Positions 44,600 through 58,920 of a stretch of DNA of 64,000 nt are shown here, piece after piece (positions within the stretch are counted from its first letter, which is position 1; each line of letters opens with the position of its first letter). Position numbers and translations under genes: made by a program. The stretch comes from Montifringilla adamsi (Eukaryota; Chordata; Aves; Passeriformes; Passeridae). Below the pieces are notes generated by a model, which had not been told where the DNA came from, made no database searches, and worked only from the letters and a program-made list of their open reading frames with translations. Location: the NCBI GenBank assembly GCA_017590115.1, contig JAGGNK010010337.1, positions 5,345,679-5,409,678 on the forward strand. Reading direction: 5' to 3'.

Positions 44600-47500
44600 T
44601 AAATACCTGCAAAACATTTTCATTGCTACCTGTTTACTAGGGAATGGAGAAGAAACATCTCAATATTATTTCCAACTCAGACAAGATGAAGATGGGTAAC
44701 CCCTTTTCAGGACAGTGTTTTAGCAGCGTCTTCAGATTGTATTTACCTTCTATGCTAATTTGCTTGCTTTGTTTGACCTCCTAACAGGTACTTTTCCCAC
44801 TCCTCCTAGAATTCTGGCATTTTTGTGAAAGATTTGACATAAAAACTAAGGGGGATGTGAGGACTCGTCAGCTACCTGCTGTAACTATACTGCATGGCAT
44901 CATAAAAGTTTTTCTCTCCGTGGATTGCACAGAGTGGAAAAGTGAGTTATGTGGCTGGACAGCAAAACCTTCAAGAAAGTGAATGACCCCATCAAACAGA
45001 CATGTAGGTAATTTAAAAGACCTAAATAAATTGCTCCTTCAGCAAGACTTTCAGGGTGTTACTATACTAACCAAAGAGTGTCCAGGTTGTGATTGTCACT
45101 GCTAGCTTCCTTTTACAGCAAAACTTACCACTAGCAGTGGAATTAATGAAGCTAGAAGAAGATTTTCACAAACAAATACATTTTTCAGGTATGCAATCAT
45201 TATTTTACTACATACACATTCTAGACCAGACAGTTGAAAATAATTTAAAAAAAAGTTGAAGAACTTTGCTCAAAATGAGCCATTTGCTGTGAAGATGTCA
45301 ATGTTCTGAGCTGGATGGGTGAGCTGTGAATTTGGCTGCAGAAATTCAATAACCAAGAAGAAACAATACTTTGGTTGGGAAATATTGAAGTCACACGATT
45401 GATTGGAGACTATCCCTCCAGTTTTTCTGCTAGGTACCATTAACCCTGTCACTCTTCACACCCTGATCCATGCCCATTTGAACTGGAGGCCCAATCTGCA
45501 AGTTGAGTGGAACACAGCTATGGGATAGCATGAGGGATTGGGCAGGATGCAGTGTCCTCTGCTAGCTTGGCCATGTGGTTCTAGTTTACATGTCTCAGGG
45601 TCTTTAAGTGACTCCACTGGCTTCAGCAACACAACATTCTGGAAAAGAAAAAGTATTTAGCCCACCAACGTGACCTTTACAGTGCAGCTGCTTCCAATCT
45701 CTACTGTTTGCTGCTCACTAAAGGGCTCCAGAATGAAAAGAAACCAACACCTGTTTCTTGGCCCAGAGCTTTGGATGTTCGTAAGACAAAGTTCGTCAAA
45801 AATTTGTTGTGGTGCTAATCAAGGGAGACCTAGGATCTAATTGTAACCCTGGCATGTGTTCCCACTGTAATATGCCTCACCACACCAGGGTGTGGTGCCT
45901 TTGCTTTCAGCCATTCATGTGCCAGGAAAAATTGAAGTAAGAAGAGTAAAAATAAGCATTAAACATAGGACAATTGTTGTCATTGCATGTTAGCAACTTC
46001 ACTTCCCTGCTGCTGTGGAGATGGCATGTGGAGGAGACTTGGACTGTCCCACAGCCACTTTTGTATCACTTTGTAGATGGATGTATTTTCTATAGATTGA
46101 CACCCATGTTTTCTCAAGGAGAGAGTTTCTGTTTGCCAGGATGTTTCTGGGGCCTGTGCAGACCATCCCATCCACTCCAGTGCTCACATTGCTACTCAAA
46201 ACACCCTGCAGACAGCACAGCTCCTGTAGCACCAGGGAGAGTTTGGTGTTACAGGCTCCCAAAACATGAAACCCAATCTGAGCAGTCTGCCTGCCAGAAA
46301 TTAGTCTTTCCCAAATGACTGTGGGTTGTCCTATTCAGTCAGCCATCCTACCATTCTCTGGCTATCAGAGAACAATCAGTGTATCTGCAGCCACTGAAAA
46401 TAAAGAAGCTCTGAATTCTTTTTGGCAACTGCAAGGAGCTGGAGTGGCCAGCAAAGATGAAATCTCCACTAGGTCAGCCGTATTTTTTTTTTCTTTTTGC
46501 AAACCATGTGTTAAAAATGCTTTCCCGCCCAAGGAGACTTCATACGAGGCAAAAGCAAAGCTAAGTTACAACTTCTTAAAAATAGGACACAGCATTTTAT
46601 ATTTTCTTCACTCCCCCAATACTGTGCAGAGCCATCCCACCCACATGAAGCTGTTGTCTGATTCACTCTCGTGTCTCACTTGGAGAGAGGCTTTCCACCA
46701 ACGGGGGCACCTGGTCAAGAACATGACATTCAGGGTGGTGCTGCCTCTTTACACTTCAAATAGTTTCAAACAGCTTTATATCTATGACTGCGGGGACCTT
46801 TGCATACACATAAGCATTACCAATGGGAGAGACATGTTGTCACATCCTTGCAGCAAGTAGAGAGATCAGTTCTTCTGGAAAATTAGTCTTCTTGGGCCAA
46901 GCTGACTCAGTGGCTCAAACAATCAGACTTCTCTTCTGTATCGGTTCGTTTGCAGTGTGACGCTCCTCAGGCAGCAAGTTGCCCTCTGCTATTCTGGGAA
47001 CGCACATTTGACCTCTGTTACAGGGGTTTATTGTCAACATATGTCCACTGGGAGCCTCAGCAACTTCTCCCATTGTCTATTGTCTTATAAACAGGCTTAT
47101 AAAAGCGCTGCAGCAAAGTCAATAATGCACCAAAGTGGAAATTGCTGGTAACTCAAAAGCTTAACTTTCAACTTCTGTGTCTTGCAGTGCTAGGAGAGGC
47201 GAGCCAAGGGGGAGGAATGTGCAGCTTGCTTTTCTTGACATCCCTTCGCCTTCACACTTTGTGTCAGGATCAGAGCTGCCATGCTGTGCAGGGTTGCTTG
47301 ATGCGTGGCAAGGAGGAGTCCACTGATGCCAAAAGCGTTGTGTAAACTGAGGTTCTTGGTCTTCAATGGCTTCAAGGGGAAAAACTGGAAAAAGAAAAAG
47401 AGAAAAGCTGGTGGCAAAGAAGCCTTTCTGGCTGGCCCTAAAGTGAAGTGTAACTTCTTCTTTACTAAAACTCCCAGTGTGTGGCTGAGCTATTGTAGTA

Positions 47501-50500
47501 AGCATAGAAAAATTTGTATTTTTGCTGTTAACAACAGTGACATCACTCAATTTAATGCATAAGTGACACAGACCCTTGGTGGCATGTTCACCCAAGGGAA
47601 GGCAATATCCCATGAGACCAGTTTAGTCATCTGCAGTTTCATAATACTCAAACCCCAAAATTTGATGTGTAAAGGCAGAATCCCCTCTGATTTTTGAGAT
47701 GGCCCCACCACTTCCAGTTTGCTGCTGTGGCCAAGCAAAGGACATGCACAGGCATTTTGGGAAACAGAACCAAGTTCTTCCCCACACCAAGCAGCATCCG
47801 ACATCTGAGCAAGACACAGCTTACCTCTTTTCCTGGGCCACCAGATTTGACAGAGAGAGCAGGAAAGGACAAAATGGGAAAACCAAAGACTTGCATTAGT
47901 GTTGCTGCCAGAGGCATCCAACTATCCACTTTGGTGACAGCAAAGGGGACACTACATCCCTCAAAAGCCGTAAGTTCCAGGGCTAACCATACTCCAGCTG
48001 GTGGGACACACTGTGCTGTTAACCACTAATGCTCAGCCATGAGCAAAGGGAAGATATCAGTACAATCAGGTCTACACAGGCATGAGAAGAGTAGAAGAGT
48101 AACAAAAAAAATCACTTAAAAAAGAGGAAAATAGAGCGGGAACATGAAAGAGACAGAAAAGACATTGTGGACTCCACTAGACACACCCCTCTTGCACTTC
48201 TTCCCACATGTGAGGTCAAGGAAGAGTTTTGAGCCTCTCTTTATATTTTTAATGCACTTTCACTGTGTCCTCTCCAGTGCCCCAGAGCTGTTTACTGCCC
48301 ATGGGGATGGCTTTTTCACCAGGAAAGCAAAGGCTCCCATCCCAACTGAGAATATTTAAAAGTTGCTCAAGTGTCTGCAAAGGTTATGTTGCCCCATTTT
48401 CTAAAGGCAAAGCAGTTTTATCTGGAAAAGGAAGAAAAACATTTAACAGCAGCAATGGCAGCAACAAAAACTGAACAACCCATGATGTTTGTTTACAAGA
48501 GCACATTCACTGGTGTCTGGGGGGTTGACTCAGTCCAAAATGAAAAGGGGTGGCACCAGGCAAGCTCTGCTGATAAACAAGTCCACCTCCCACCATGAGG
48601 TGGTCCGAGAGCTGTCTTTCCTCACCTTGCCAGGCAGCCCTAGAATTCTTCCACAAGGGACCCTTCCCTTCCATGAAACCCTGTGGAAAGATGACTTTGG
48701 GGTACTGGCGGGTGAGCAGCTGCCACCCTTCACTGTGTAGTCCCTGCAAGGCAGAAAAGGGTCTTGGCATGAAAATCTGGGGTCCATGTCTGCTTGGGCA
48801 TCCATATGGAGGAAATGGAAATGTCTCACACCCACATCTGCTTTGCCCTGCAGGGCTGGGTCCCTCCTTGGGTCCTTGCATTCCTGACTACATGAAGGAT
48901 ACCTTAGCTTGTCTTACTTGGCACATGGGGAAGAGCAGAAACTCCTACAAAGAATGCCAGATACCATCCAACTCAATCTGCAGCCATCTCACCAGCCACA
49001 AATGTGTAGGCAAGACAGGAAGGTTGTGTTTGAGCTGCTCCTGGTGCATAACATCATCAGATCATGCAGCCTGATTCAGTGATCAAAAGGACACAATAAA
49101 GCCATTGGGATATGTGCTAAGATGGGTATAACATATATATATAAGGGAGGCTAAGTCTCAGAAATAGCATCTGTGATTCACTGGCCATCCCAACTCAAGT
49201 TGTAAAGTACAACTCACCCAGCAGATGCACATCCAAAACACCTCCAAAAGATTAACAGTCATGCACTTTCTCAAGTGTCATTTTTAGCTGTGATTAATAT
49301 CTGAATTTTGGAATTATTAATATACTAGATTGCTTCTCAAAAGCAGAGTCAACTTCCTTAAATTAAGTAAATGTAGATTTGCTCTGAGCTCTGAAAAGAA
49401 ATACTTTTAAAGGGGCAGAGCCTCATTGTTGCAAAAAAAAAAAAAATTAAAATAAAAGGTTCAACTCTCTAGAGGCATCAGCACCTTCACACCTCATTGT
49501 ACATACGAAGAAAGAGGAGTCCATTTCCTCCCTAAGCCCAGGCAGTGGGAGCGTACTTTGCTTATATGCTGTCCTCTAGAAAAATGTTTTCTCCACATCC
49601 AGCCCAACAGAACCTGTGTCCATGTCATAATGCAGATAAGGAGAAGGGCTTTTGGAGGAGAGATATTGCCTGGTTTCAGGACTACCTCCCTCTTCATGAC
49701 CACCATATCACCCTCTAGTAAATGGGTATCCAGCTTTGGCTCGACAGCTGCATTACTCAGCTGATCCTCTTTCAGCTCTGATTTCACTTCTCCTTAAAAG
49801 TGCTTTGCTATTAAACATGGAAGTAAAGCAGCTGTTTGGACCCTAAAGCTTAAAAACCTCAGGAGTAACAAATCTTCCATTTATGTCTTTCTTATGTGGT
49901 CCAGACACATTTTTCAGGCTTGTAGCATCGTCTGAACCCTATTTTCCTTCATTTTGCCTCTGAAATTGGCACAGAAGTCTGTTTGCACTATGTAATCAAA
50001 AGGTATATTTGTCGCCGCAGCACTGCATCTCACATGGAAAATGGTCTCTCTCATTTCTTCCCCCTGTAATTCTCAGAGTGGCTTGGCACTGTCAGGGACA
50101 GGTGCTTAGGAAATGCTGATATATGGCAATTTTATGTTATTACATGAGGCTGAAACTTGTTTGCAATACTGATATAACAGAGGACTACTACCCTGCTTCA
50201 ACTAAATTTTGAATTTATTAACAGCATGTAGGCTGGGAACGTGAATAGCTGGCAAACCTGCATCCTCTAGCATCTGTAGAAAGACATTATGAATTGGAAA
50301 CCCCTGATTCCATTAAGAAATGATTTCAGAAATCCAGAGCACAAGTGGCAAGTGCTGATTGGCTATCGTCGATGTCAGACACATGTCAATAACATTACTT
50401 AATGGGTTTTCCCTGTCTTTATTCATAAGTTCCATTTCATGCAGCCATTGCCCCAAAGGGTAATTATGACACTTTTTGGGTGGCTTTGCTCTTTTGGCCT

Positions 50501-53500
50501 TTGGCCTCATGCCTCAGAAAACCACCCAGGGTATCCAATCTCATAGAAAGCCTTTGTGGCCAGTTGTGCTTTCTGGAGTAAGTGCTTTTTTCTTTTTTTC
50601 CCCCCTAACTTAAATAAGCCATGTAAATGTTTCAAAATATCCTTAGTTTCCATCAGTCCTATGACATCATTGCCCACCCCAAAGGAAGAGCTACGCCCCA
50701 CACCTCTGGCCAGCTGAGGAAAACACCACTGGTAGGATGCTCATTTTTCTTGGAGCAGAATAACACATACGAGAGCATGTTCTATGTGAAAGGACATTTT
50801 GGAGCAACTGTTTTACTTAACATTGTGTATTTACACAGTTCTCATGTAAATATGTCTTCAAACATATGACGCAGTTGGGAGCCTCAGAGCTGATATTTAC
50901 CTGTTTTAATATATCTCGGGATATATTTGGGTTTGGATATTTTTTGAAGATGAGTGACAAGACTCTTTACCCATGCACTTTCAGTTTGCTTCAAATTTGA
51001 TTTTTATACCATATTATAACCATATTTATTTAAGTTTCCCACATTCTGTCAAAATCTGTTTACACAAAGAACATTTGTTTTCACTACTGCTTGTGAGGAA
51101 TGAATATAATAAGTGCCAAGGGATTTTAAGAAGTTGAGAGAATTAGTGTTTGGAAACAATACATTCAGCTATTTCTTAGGGGAAGATTCATGGAGCACAG
51201 ACACATTCTCCACTAAATCTATCAGAATGAAGTAGTTCTCATGGAGACAAAGCATATCCAGTCTCTTCTCAAGTTTCAAACATATTATAAAATAGAGAGC
51301 TTCTTAAAAAAAAAAATTAACAGGATTTTTTTTTTTTTCCCCAGAAAAGAAAAAAACCCCATAAAGTAGGTTAAGATAATTTTGCTTGTTGAAGTGAAAT
51401 CTGGAGTCTGGCACTGAAAGGTGGTACCCACTGCTACCCAACAGCATCCTTTTCCACTTACATTGCTTCACCATAATGTGTACTGAAATAAGAGTTATGA
51501 CCAAATTATTTGTCAGAGGTTGTTTGTCGTAGCTTTAATGCACCATTGTAAATTTCAGCAGCTCCTGGACTGGGTAATTCTGGTTTTAGGACTATCATAA
51601 AGAATATTTTAGCCCATCAAATGCTGCTTGCATGTAGGGATTTGCTTCAGCATTTCTGTATCTCAGAGGCTCATGTTGCAAAATATCAGGGATAATTCTG
51701 AAGCTTTGATTTGCAAATAAGGAAAGGTAAAAAAGAGGGGTCCATCTATACCATATTTTGTAGTATTATTTAGAAAATGAACAGAGCAGCTGCTTATAAT
51801 GCAATCCTGGTCTCATTTGCTACTGAGATGCAGATTGAGTAATGGCTCCCCAAAAATCAGCATTAGCATGATCAGTTGCAAATGCTGACACTTTATCAAA
51901 ATTCATGTAATTTGATTTTAGACATTATACTACCCTTTATATTTCAAATATTCCTAGGAGATTTCCTCTGCTATCTGGAAAATAATGAAGTGTGTAATGA
52001 GTTATTCCCTTCTTGACTGTGTCCTAACAAGCTAGAAACATGGGCGTATTTTCGCTGAAGCATTAAAAAAAAAAAAAAGAAAAAAAAGAAAAAGAAGACA
52101 AGACAAGGCCCTTTTACCAAGCCTTTGATTACAGATTTACTTGGTTATAAATACACAGCTGAACTGATGTATTTAAGGTATGCATGAACACCAGACAATA
52201 CCCCATTTTCTGTAGTCTCTGTGGAGGTCTTTATACACAGCTATAATATAGTTTGATTCATTTGCTTGCCTTCTGTAGGAGACATCTCAGTTATTTTGTC
52301 TTTTAAAGTCCCTAAGCACCAACCACCCAAAAGCTGTTTCTGGAGGTTTGTTGTTAGAGGGTAAGCTAGAATATATTTATGATCCACTTAGTTTCCCTGT
52401 CGCCTTAAACCTGGCCGTCCATCATGAGCTGACAACGTTTTCCTGCAGAAAAAGCTTTGTGGCAATTCAAATTTTCTGTACTGCTCAATAACGAATGGTT
52501 TATTTACTTACCAAAAGCCCTGCAGCCCTCTCCTGCTCTGCAGAACACTAATTCATACCACCCCACCCAGTGCCAGGTTCTCCCACCAAAAAAGCTTCCA
52601 CTGCACTGACCATGAAGCACAAGAACTTGCAGGAGACATGCAGCGCCTCCCAAACAAAGCACCTGCAGAAAAGTAAATTGTTATCGTTTATCCCTGGCCT
52701 TTCTTGGTTAGAGAAGAAATTGACTTTTCTCCACCTTTTCCCAGAGCAGCCTCCAAACACCAATTCTTGCTGTCAGTCTTAAACCCATGGAAAAATAGAA
52801 GTCATTCCCACTGGGTAGCCTGCAGGAACACACATATTGCTAGGGAACTTCACAATGTAAGATGGCAACAAGAGTCCTCAGCTGTCCAGAGAAAGTCACC
52901 AGAGAGAGGACCAAGTCTACAGATCTTCCCATTTGAGATATGCTGTGATGCTGGACATCATATTAAATATTCAGTGATCATTGCGATTGATGGAGAACTG
53001 TTCCTCTCTCTGCTCATGACTTGGCCTCTGTCCTAATCAACTTTCCTGAGGCAATAAATTGGCAACAGTGCATGTGTCTCATATTCTTCGTAGAGAAGAA
53101 CATGGAAATTTGCAGGGTTCCTCCCTTGAGTTGCAGGGTAAGATGCCAAGTAGATCTTGCTAATGCCTTCACCGGGATGTCTTAGGCAGCTTGACAATGA
53201 GCTTGCTCCATGCTGTCCTTATCCTGGCATTAGGTCTGCAGCTTATTTGCTTTTCCTTTCTGGAAACCATCTCTTAAGAGGCCTGGACAGGTATCTTTGA
53301 TATGTTTTCCACCACATATTCAGCACAAGACCCATGAGGCAGGAAGCCTTTTTAGATTACAGATGGTGCACAGAAAAATAATGCAACTTGTGTGACATGT
53401 CAACTGAATTGGAACTTGCTGAGTCCCAAAAGCGACCACCAACCCCTGGAAAGCCAGTGGAGAGCCCCATCACTTAAGCCAAGTCACACAACATATTTGT

Positions 53501-53960
53501 CTCATGACTGGATTGACATGATCCAAATTCAGCGATGTTTTTTCCAGGCCGCAAGCTGGTGAAAAGCAAATATAATTGTTCTATGAACAGCCTCCTGCAT
53601 TTGTTTAGGGTTTGTCATTTCCACGGGCCTCTCATTAATAAATGAGTACACAGGAATATTCACGTAACATTAATGGCCAGGGGGCATTTCACGGAAGATT
53701 TGAAGTGACTGGTCACAGAAAAATCATGTGAAGTCTTTCCATGGGTTAAGCAATGAGCCTGCTGGCTCCATGAGGTGACTCTGGTTTGTTTTGCTACCTT
53801 GGGCTTGAAACGCACAGCTGTGCTTAACCACAACAGCCACAGGAATAAAGCTGGGCAGATGCTGCATCCCAGGCTCAGGGATCATACTGCATGAGGTAGC
53901 ATTAGGGAAGGCTCCCACCACCCTCTCCGAGCTCCATGCACATATCCCTGCCCTCCCTGA
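44600..53960. other. Intergenic AT-rich DNA, no gene recognised
   Basis: Long AT-rich stretch with only short chance open frames. Homopolymer tracts occur near 46486-46499 (T), 49433-49446 (A), 51306-51316 (A), 51327-51338 (T) and 52066-52079 (A). A MARE/AP-1-like site (gctgactcagtgg) is at 46901-46913. No repeats or RNA genes were recognised. Confidence 0.65.
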
Positions 53961-53974
53961 TAGCCACAGCCCCC

Positions 53975-54060
53975 TCTCAGCTGCTGTTTATTTTTCCTAG
54001 ATTTTATAGTGTAAAAGCTATAGAATAAATAGCTCATGTGGGGGGAAAGCAAAGCACCAA
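53975..54060. promoter_or_regulatory. Candidate enhancer block with AT-rich and E-box motifs
   Basis: CAGCTG at 53978-53983 is followed by tgtttatttttcctagattt, then ttatagtgtaaaagctatag and aataaatagctcatgtgggg. The repeated tatag/ctata words resemble MEF2/SRF-type AT-rich sites next to E-boxes (CAGCTG and CATGTG). It may be a conserved element; only alignment can show it. Confidence 0.25.
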
Positions 54061-55224
54061 GCTAAAATAGGAAAAGCAGGCTCAACGAGGAGAGGAGAGA
54101 GGCAGATTCCTGCAGCTAATAATTCCCTGCATGGCCTAGAATAAGCTAAATCAGGACTGTTGGGAGGCGTCCCCAGGGTTCTGCGCTGCCTGGCTCTCCA
54201 GATGAAGGGCTTGTCTGGCTGGGCAGATCCCCTCCATCACTTCATTAAAGGACGAGACCCTACACTGCCAGGGATCCTGCATTTAAAAAGGGAAAGAGAT
54301 TTGGGAAATCCTCTGGTGATTGTTGAACCCTTCGGCACCTGTTTCACTGGAAACTTCAGAATCTTTGGCAACCTGAACCAGGGCAGCCACAGCAGAAATG
54401 TAAATTTGTACATTTCCCTGGACTCAGCATCCCCACCCCTACCTGCCACTCTTCATCAGCTGCAGCCCTGTCCCCCGAGGCGTCTGTTCCTGCACGGCCA
54501 ATGCTGGCTGTAATCCCTTGGGTTACTCAGGTATAAGTGAAAAAACAGTGCCGGAGGCAGCAAGGTGGATGCCAAGGGGAGAGCACGTTGTGAGTGGGGC
54601 AGGTCATGACACTGGTGTTCCTCGAAATTGGAGGCAGCCACACCTCTTCCCGCATGCGGCTGGACCCCGGGGCAGGCAGCGCGCCGCTTCCTGTTATTAG
54701 AAAACCTCAGGATGCTCTCGCAAGAGGAGAGCTCATTAGCAAGTGAGTCAGGAGAAAAGGAAAGAGCACTGCCCCATGCAGCCCCAGCCGTGGGCAGCGA
54801 GCTGGAGCTGCCCAACTCACCCCCTTATGGGCTCATGCCCGAGGAGCAGAGAGAAAGACTGAGCATGGGCACACAGCACTGGAACCACCACGGCTGAGTG
54901 TGGCGAGTATCTATCTTCATGCATCCATCTAAAATTCCCAAGAATAACAGGAAATACAGCCGTTAATTTTCTGTTTCGCTTGCTTTGGGGCGAGCTCACA
55001 TCCCGCAAGGCCTGGAGCCAAGGAGCCCCAACAGAGCCTTGGGGCGGGCGACATTCGGATGAGATAATCATCCACTCTTGAGACGTGAGAGAAGAAAATA
55101 ATTATGATAATTAAAAAAGCAAGCAGCCACCATGGCAAACAAAAGCAGGGAGGGCAAGCACACTCTCAGCAGCCACAGGGAGGGACAACTACAGGCCTGT
55201 CCTCGCTGGAAGGGACCAGGCAGG

Positions 55225-55300
55225 CAGGAAGCACCTCGGCTGCTGCCGTGCTCGTCGCGCGCTCGCTGTGCTCGCTTCTCCCCGCGGCCACGCATTATCA
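55225..55300. promoter_or_regulatory. Short CpG-rich patch
   Basis: About a dozen CpG in 70 bp (around gtgctcgtcgcgcgctcgct and ccccgcggccacgc), in otherwise CpG-poor intergenic DNA. No exon structure is clear. An AT-rich block at 55437-55510 follows shortly after, with attaatt-like and ttttatagg words. It could be a regulatory element or an unmethylated patch. Confidence 0.3.
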
Positions 55301-56530
55301 TCATTTATTCATTCCATGACCTTGAAATCCCTCTCCCCTACCAGAAAAACAACAAATCCCCGTCACAAAAGTGGGCTCTACAAAAAGGAGGAAAAAAAAA
55401 AGGCTAAAAAAAAAAAATCACTCAACCTCCCATGTTGCTTATATTAGGTCAGATGGGAGAACTTATTTAATTAGTGACTTTTATAGGGCTTTATTTTTCG
55501 ATGCCCAGTGGAATAGTTAAGATTGGTAATAAGAAAGAAGTCTGGTCCCGTGCCAGCCCTCCTAAGACAATGGTGCAGGGAGGAAAGAGCTGAGCAATAT
55601 ATTTGAATGTTTTCAATGCCTTGGGTATTTGGTGTTTTTTTTTTTTAACTTTATTTTTCAGTGCCATATTCTAAAACCATTTGAAGGGTGTACATGGAGG
55701 GGAGGGGAAGGAAATTGTTCAGGGCGGCCCAAGGGGAGGATAACAATGAATAATGGAACAAACCCAGGGAAACTGCTTCTTGCTCTGGTTTCTCCAGGGC
55801 AGGGGAATTTTCCCCTGAATGAGACCCACTCCAGCACAGAAAGAGGATGGCTGGCAGGTGGCCAAGCACCAAATTTTTGTTGTATATGGAGGTGGATCGG
55901 TCAGGCACAAAATCATGATGGATAACTAGGAGGGAGGAGTAGAAGATGAGTGCAATTTACTGCTGTGTTCATGCTACTGTCCCTTCTCACAACCTGTTTC
56001 TGCTGCTCATCCCTATCCCAAGAAAATACTGCGGGCTTTTTCCTCCCATGCTTGCCACTGAAGGAATAGGGAAGAAGGGTTCAGCTTTACAAATTTCTCA
56101 TCAAAGTACTATGCATTTCTCAGCCTGTGGGATGAGCTGACAATGCCAGGGAATGGGGCACCTTCCCCAGCAGCCCTGGCCTGTGCAGCACACATGCAGC
56201 CCAAGGCCACGCTCCAAGGCTGAAATGCAGCACACAGAGTATAAACCAAAGCAGATGTTGTGTTACAGATTTTATGGTAGTAGTCTTTTGCTCTCTTTGG
56301 GCCCAGAAGCTGTGCTACCCACTCACCTCCCACTGATAGGGGAACTTCCAGAGGCTGACGGCAAAGCTCTTCAATGCCAAGTGTTTGAAGGACATTCATA
56401 GGCCACCATCTAAGACAGTAGCCTCACCAGTGGCCAAAAAGCCCCATGCAGCCTAGTTGCTCAGTAGCCAAACTTTGGGAGGGCAATCAGCCTGTTTCCT
56501 GACAGCAAGAAGAATAATGTAACAGCGTTC

Positions 56531-56592
56531 AATAAATTCCTAGCAAGCGCAACCAAAAAAAAGAAAAAAAAAATTAAAAAAAAAAATTAAAG
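56531..56592 (+). repeat. A-rich tract preceded by AATAAA
   Basis: AATAAA at 56531-56536, then about 18 nt, then a 40-nt run of A broken by single G and TT. This is similar in layout to the feature ending at 6003 and could be an old retroposed tail. No parent sequence was recognised upstream. Confidence 0.35.
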
Positions 56593-57954
56593 CCCTGTTG
56601 AGCTTTGTCCTTTGCAAAATGAAAAATATGGTTGTTTTGCTCCATGGGAGGAACAGCGGAATCAGCTTTAAAATCGACAGCAGATTTGGCCAGATTCCAC
56701 AGCCCTTTTGGCTTCAGCTTCCTTCCAATAGTCATCTCCCTGCCAATTTGGAGTGCTCAGGACACAGCTACACACCTGATGATACGCTGAGTAACGGCCT
56801 TGGCTTGCAGCTATCTGGTCCATGCAGCAGGGAAGTGGGAGGGTGGGTAATTATGAGAGGCCTTCATCTGAGCAGCCATGGCTTCCATATGTCTTCAGCT
56901 CCCTGGTGTGAGGGCCAGTGGTGCATCACACCAGAAGGGATGTAACTGGTGGTTACACACCTGAAGGGTGTGTGGTGGTCCCCAGGGTTCAGCAGGTGAC
57001 TGGTGACAGAGAAACAAACTCAAATCATTGATGGCTCTACCAGCATCGTGCAACTTCAAAGTAAAACAAAATAGACATTCTGGCACTTAAAAGTTAGGTG
57101 AATTTGCACTGTAGAGATGGTGTTTGGAGGGCACTCCTGCTGAGTGCCAGCTGAAACGTCCAGGCTCCCAGCACCCAGCCTGCCTTTTGCTGGTGTTCTG
57201 CAAACCCTCATCTTCTCCTACCAAACCTCTCCCTCCATCCTAACTAACAGCAGCACCATCGTGAAGCAGCACCCTCCTTGCCATCTCCTGGTCCATAGGG
57301 AAAGGATTTTCTCAGGAGAAACACGGGAATGTCAGGAGGACTGCACTGCAGCAGCAGCTGAGAGGCCAGAAGGGCCCTTGCGCAATGACAGAAACTTTAG
57401 GAGCACGTCCTGGTATCTATATGGTTATTTGTATCAGTGCTGACAAGAAGGAGCTTTCAGCACCGCAGCTTGGGTGACAATATTTCTTTCCTCACTGTTC
57501 CTGCTTTGACATCAGTGAGAGAGTAGGGGCTCCACAAGGGCATTGTAAGATAGAAAAGACAATTTTAAAAAGTTAGAAATGGGAAAGGACATGTCATAAA
57601 AGTCATTATTAAGCCTTCCCTTCAGTCCCTCCACATTTTTCACGGGGGATAAATGTTCCCTCTGCAAAAAGAAATTTGGAAAATTTCCACCTATTCTACT
57701 GGCTGCATCCATGAGAGTATTTCTGCCTCTGGCAATAGATTCTGCTCAAGTCTCACTATGCCGATGAGACATACGGCTCCGACGTATGGCGCCAGTATAT
57801 TTCTTGAGCGAGGAGGGCTGGTGTGAGCAATACAGCAGGAGGTGCTACAAATAGGCAGAAAGTTTTGCAAAAACATGGAGTGGGAAGAGTGTGCTCTTGC
57901 AGCTAAAACCTGTGCTTTCTACATCTAATGGTAACAGTCCTCTGCTTCCAAAAT

Positions 57955-58095
57955 TGCACAAAGCCGGCAGCTAAAATAACTGCTTTTTGACCTTTTTATC
58001 TTCACCGATCTCTTTGAGCCTTGCCATTCCCCTCTTGCTGTCTCCAACCACCTGCCTTTGTCATTAGCAATAATCAGCAGCAATAAATAGGAGAC
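57955..58095. promoter_or_regulatory. Candidate enhancer with SOX/POU-like composite
   Basis: ctttgtcattagcaat at 58056-58071 resembles a SOX site abutting a POU/homeodomain site, with CACCTG (E-box) just before it and cagcaataaatagg just after. The flanks have low CpG and few repeats. Function is inferred from motif layout only. Confidence 0.25.
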
Positions 58096-58849
58096 ATTTC
58101 ATTGCTGAGGAAGCAGCCTGAGATATTTTGGGCCAAGCCATCTGGGCTTGAGCTCACAGACCCCACTGGCCAGCAGGAAAAGACACAGCTAAAGTCACCT
58201 TGCTTCCTATTGTGGAGTTACAAGTTCTGCTCTGAGCAATGTGCCCACACACAGCAGCTGGGAGGGTTGGGTCCCAGCTGGAAGTTGGCTGGGCTGGAGA
58301 GGAATTACCACCCAGCAGGGGTTTCTGCAAAAGCAAAGGAAAGAAGGCAGAAAAAACCCTCAGGGGCGGTATGGCTGGAAGCAAAACCCAAGTACAATGC
58401 ATCTCTGGTGGGACTAGTGAAGGAAAGAGAGGAGATCTCTGTTGTGGGATGGGCAGAGAGGTCTGTGCAGGTCCCTGTAGGACTTGCAGAAGAGGCAACC
58501 TCCTGTTGGGTGTGAGGGTCTGAAATGATGTGACTGAGAGGGGATAGGACCCCAGACTGGGGAGGATGGATCATCAGGGCAGTGGGATGGAGGTGCTCTT
58601 TTAGGTGCCTAGCTCTAAAGATCTATCTGCAGAGGCAGATACCTTTAAGGCTCTGGGTCTCACGTGCTTCAGTCACATTTTAAAAATAGGACAGGAGGCT
58701 TCCACATCACTTAGGTATTTTGGAAAATTTTACTCAGCCTTTCTGCAGCTCCTGTCAATCCTTCTCAGTGTGGTGCCGAGATGGATTCATGGCACATATA
58801 CAAATAGCTCTCTTTCCTGGCCCCTCTCAGCCACGGCTGGAGACACCTT

Positions 58850-58920
58850 GAAGGAGTTGATAGCTGGATTTGATGATCTTTAAGGTCTTTTCCAATCTTA
58901 ATGGTTCTTTGATTCTGTGA
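58850..58920 (+). repeat. CR1 LINE 3' tail fragment
   Basis: agctggatttgatgatcttt, then aaggtcttttccaatctt and ggttctttgattctgtga, match the terminal bases of CR1 in order (ggactagatgatctttaagg ... ttccaacc ... attctgtga). Only the extreme 3' end is left, a typical severely truncated copy. Confidence 0.8.
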
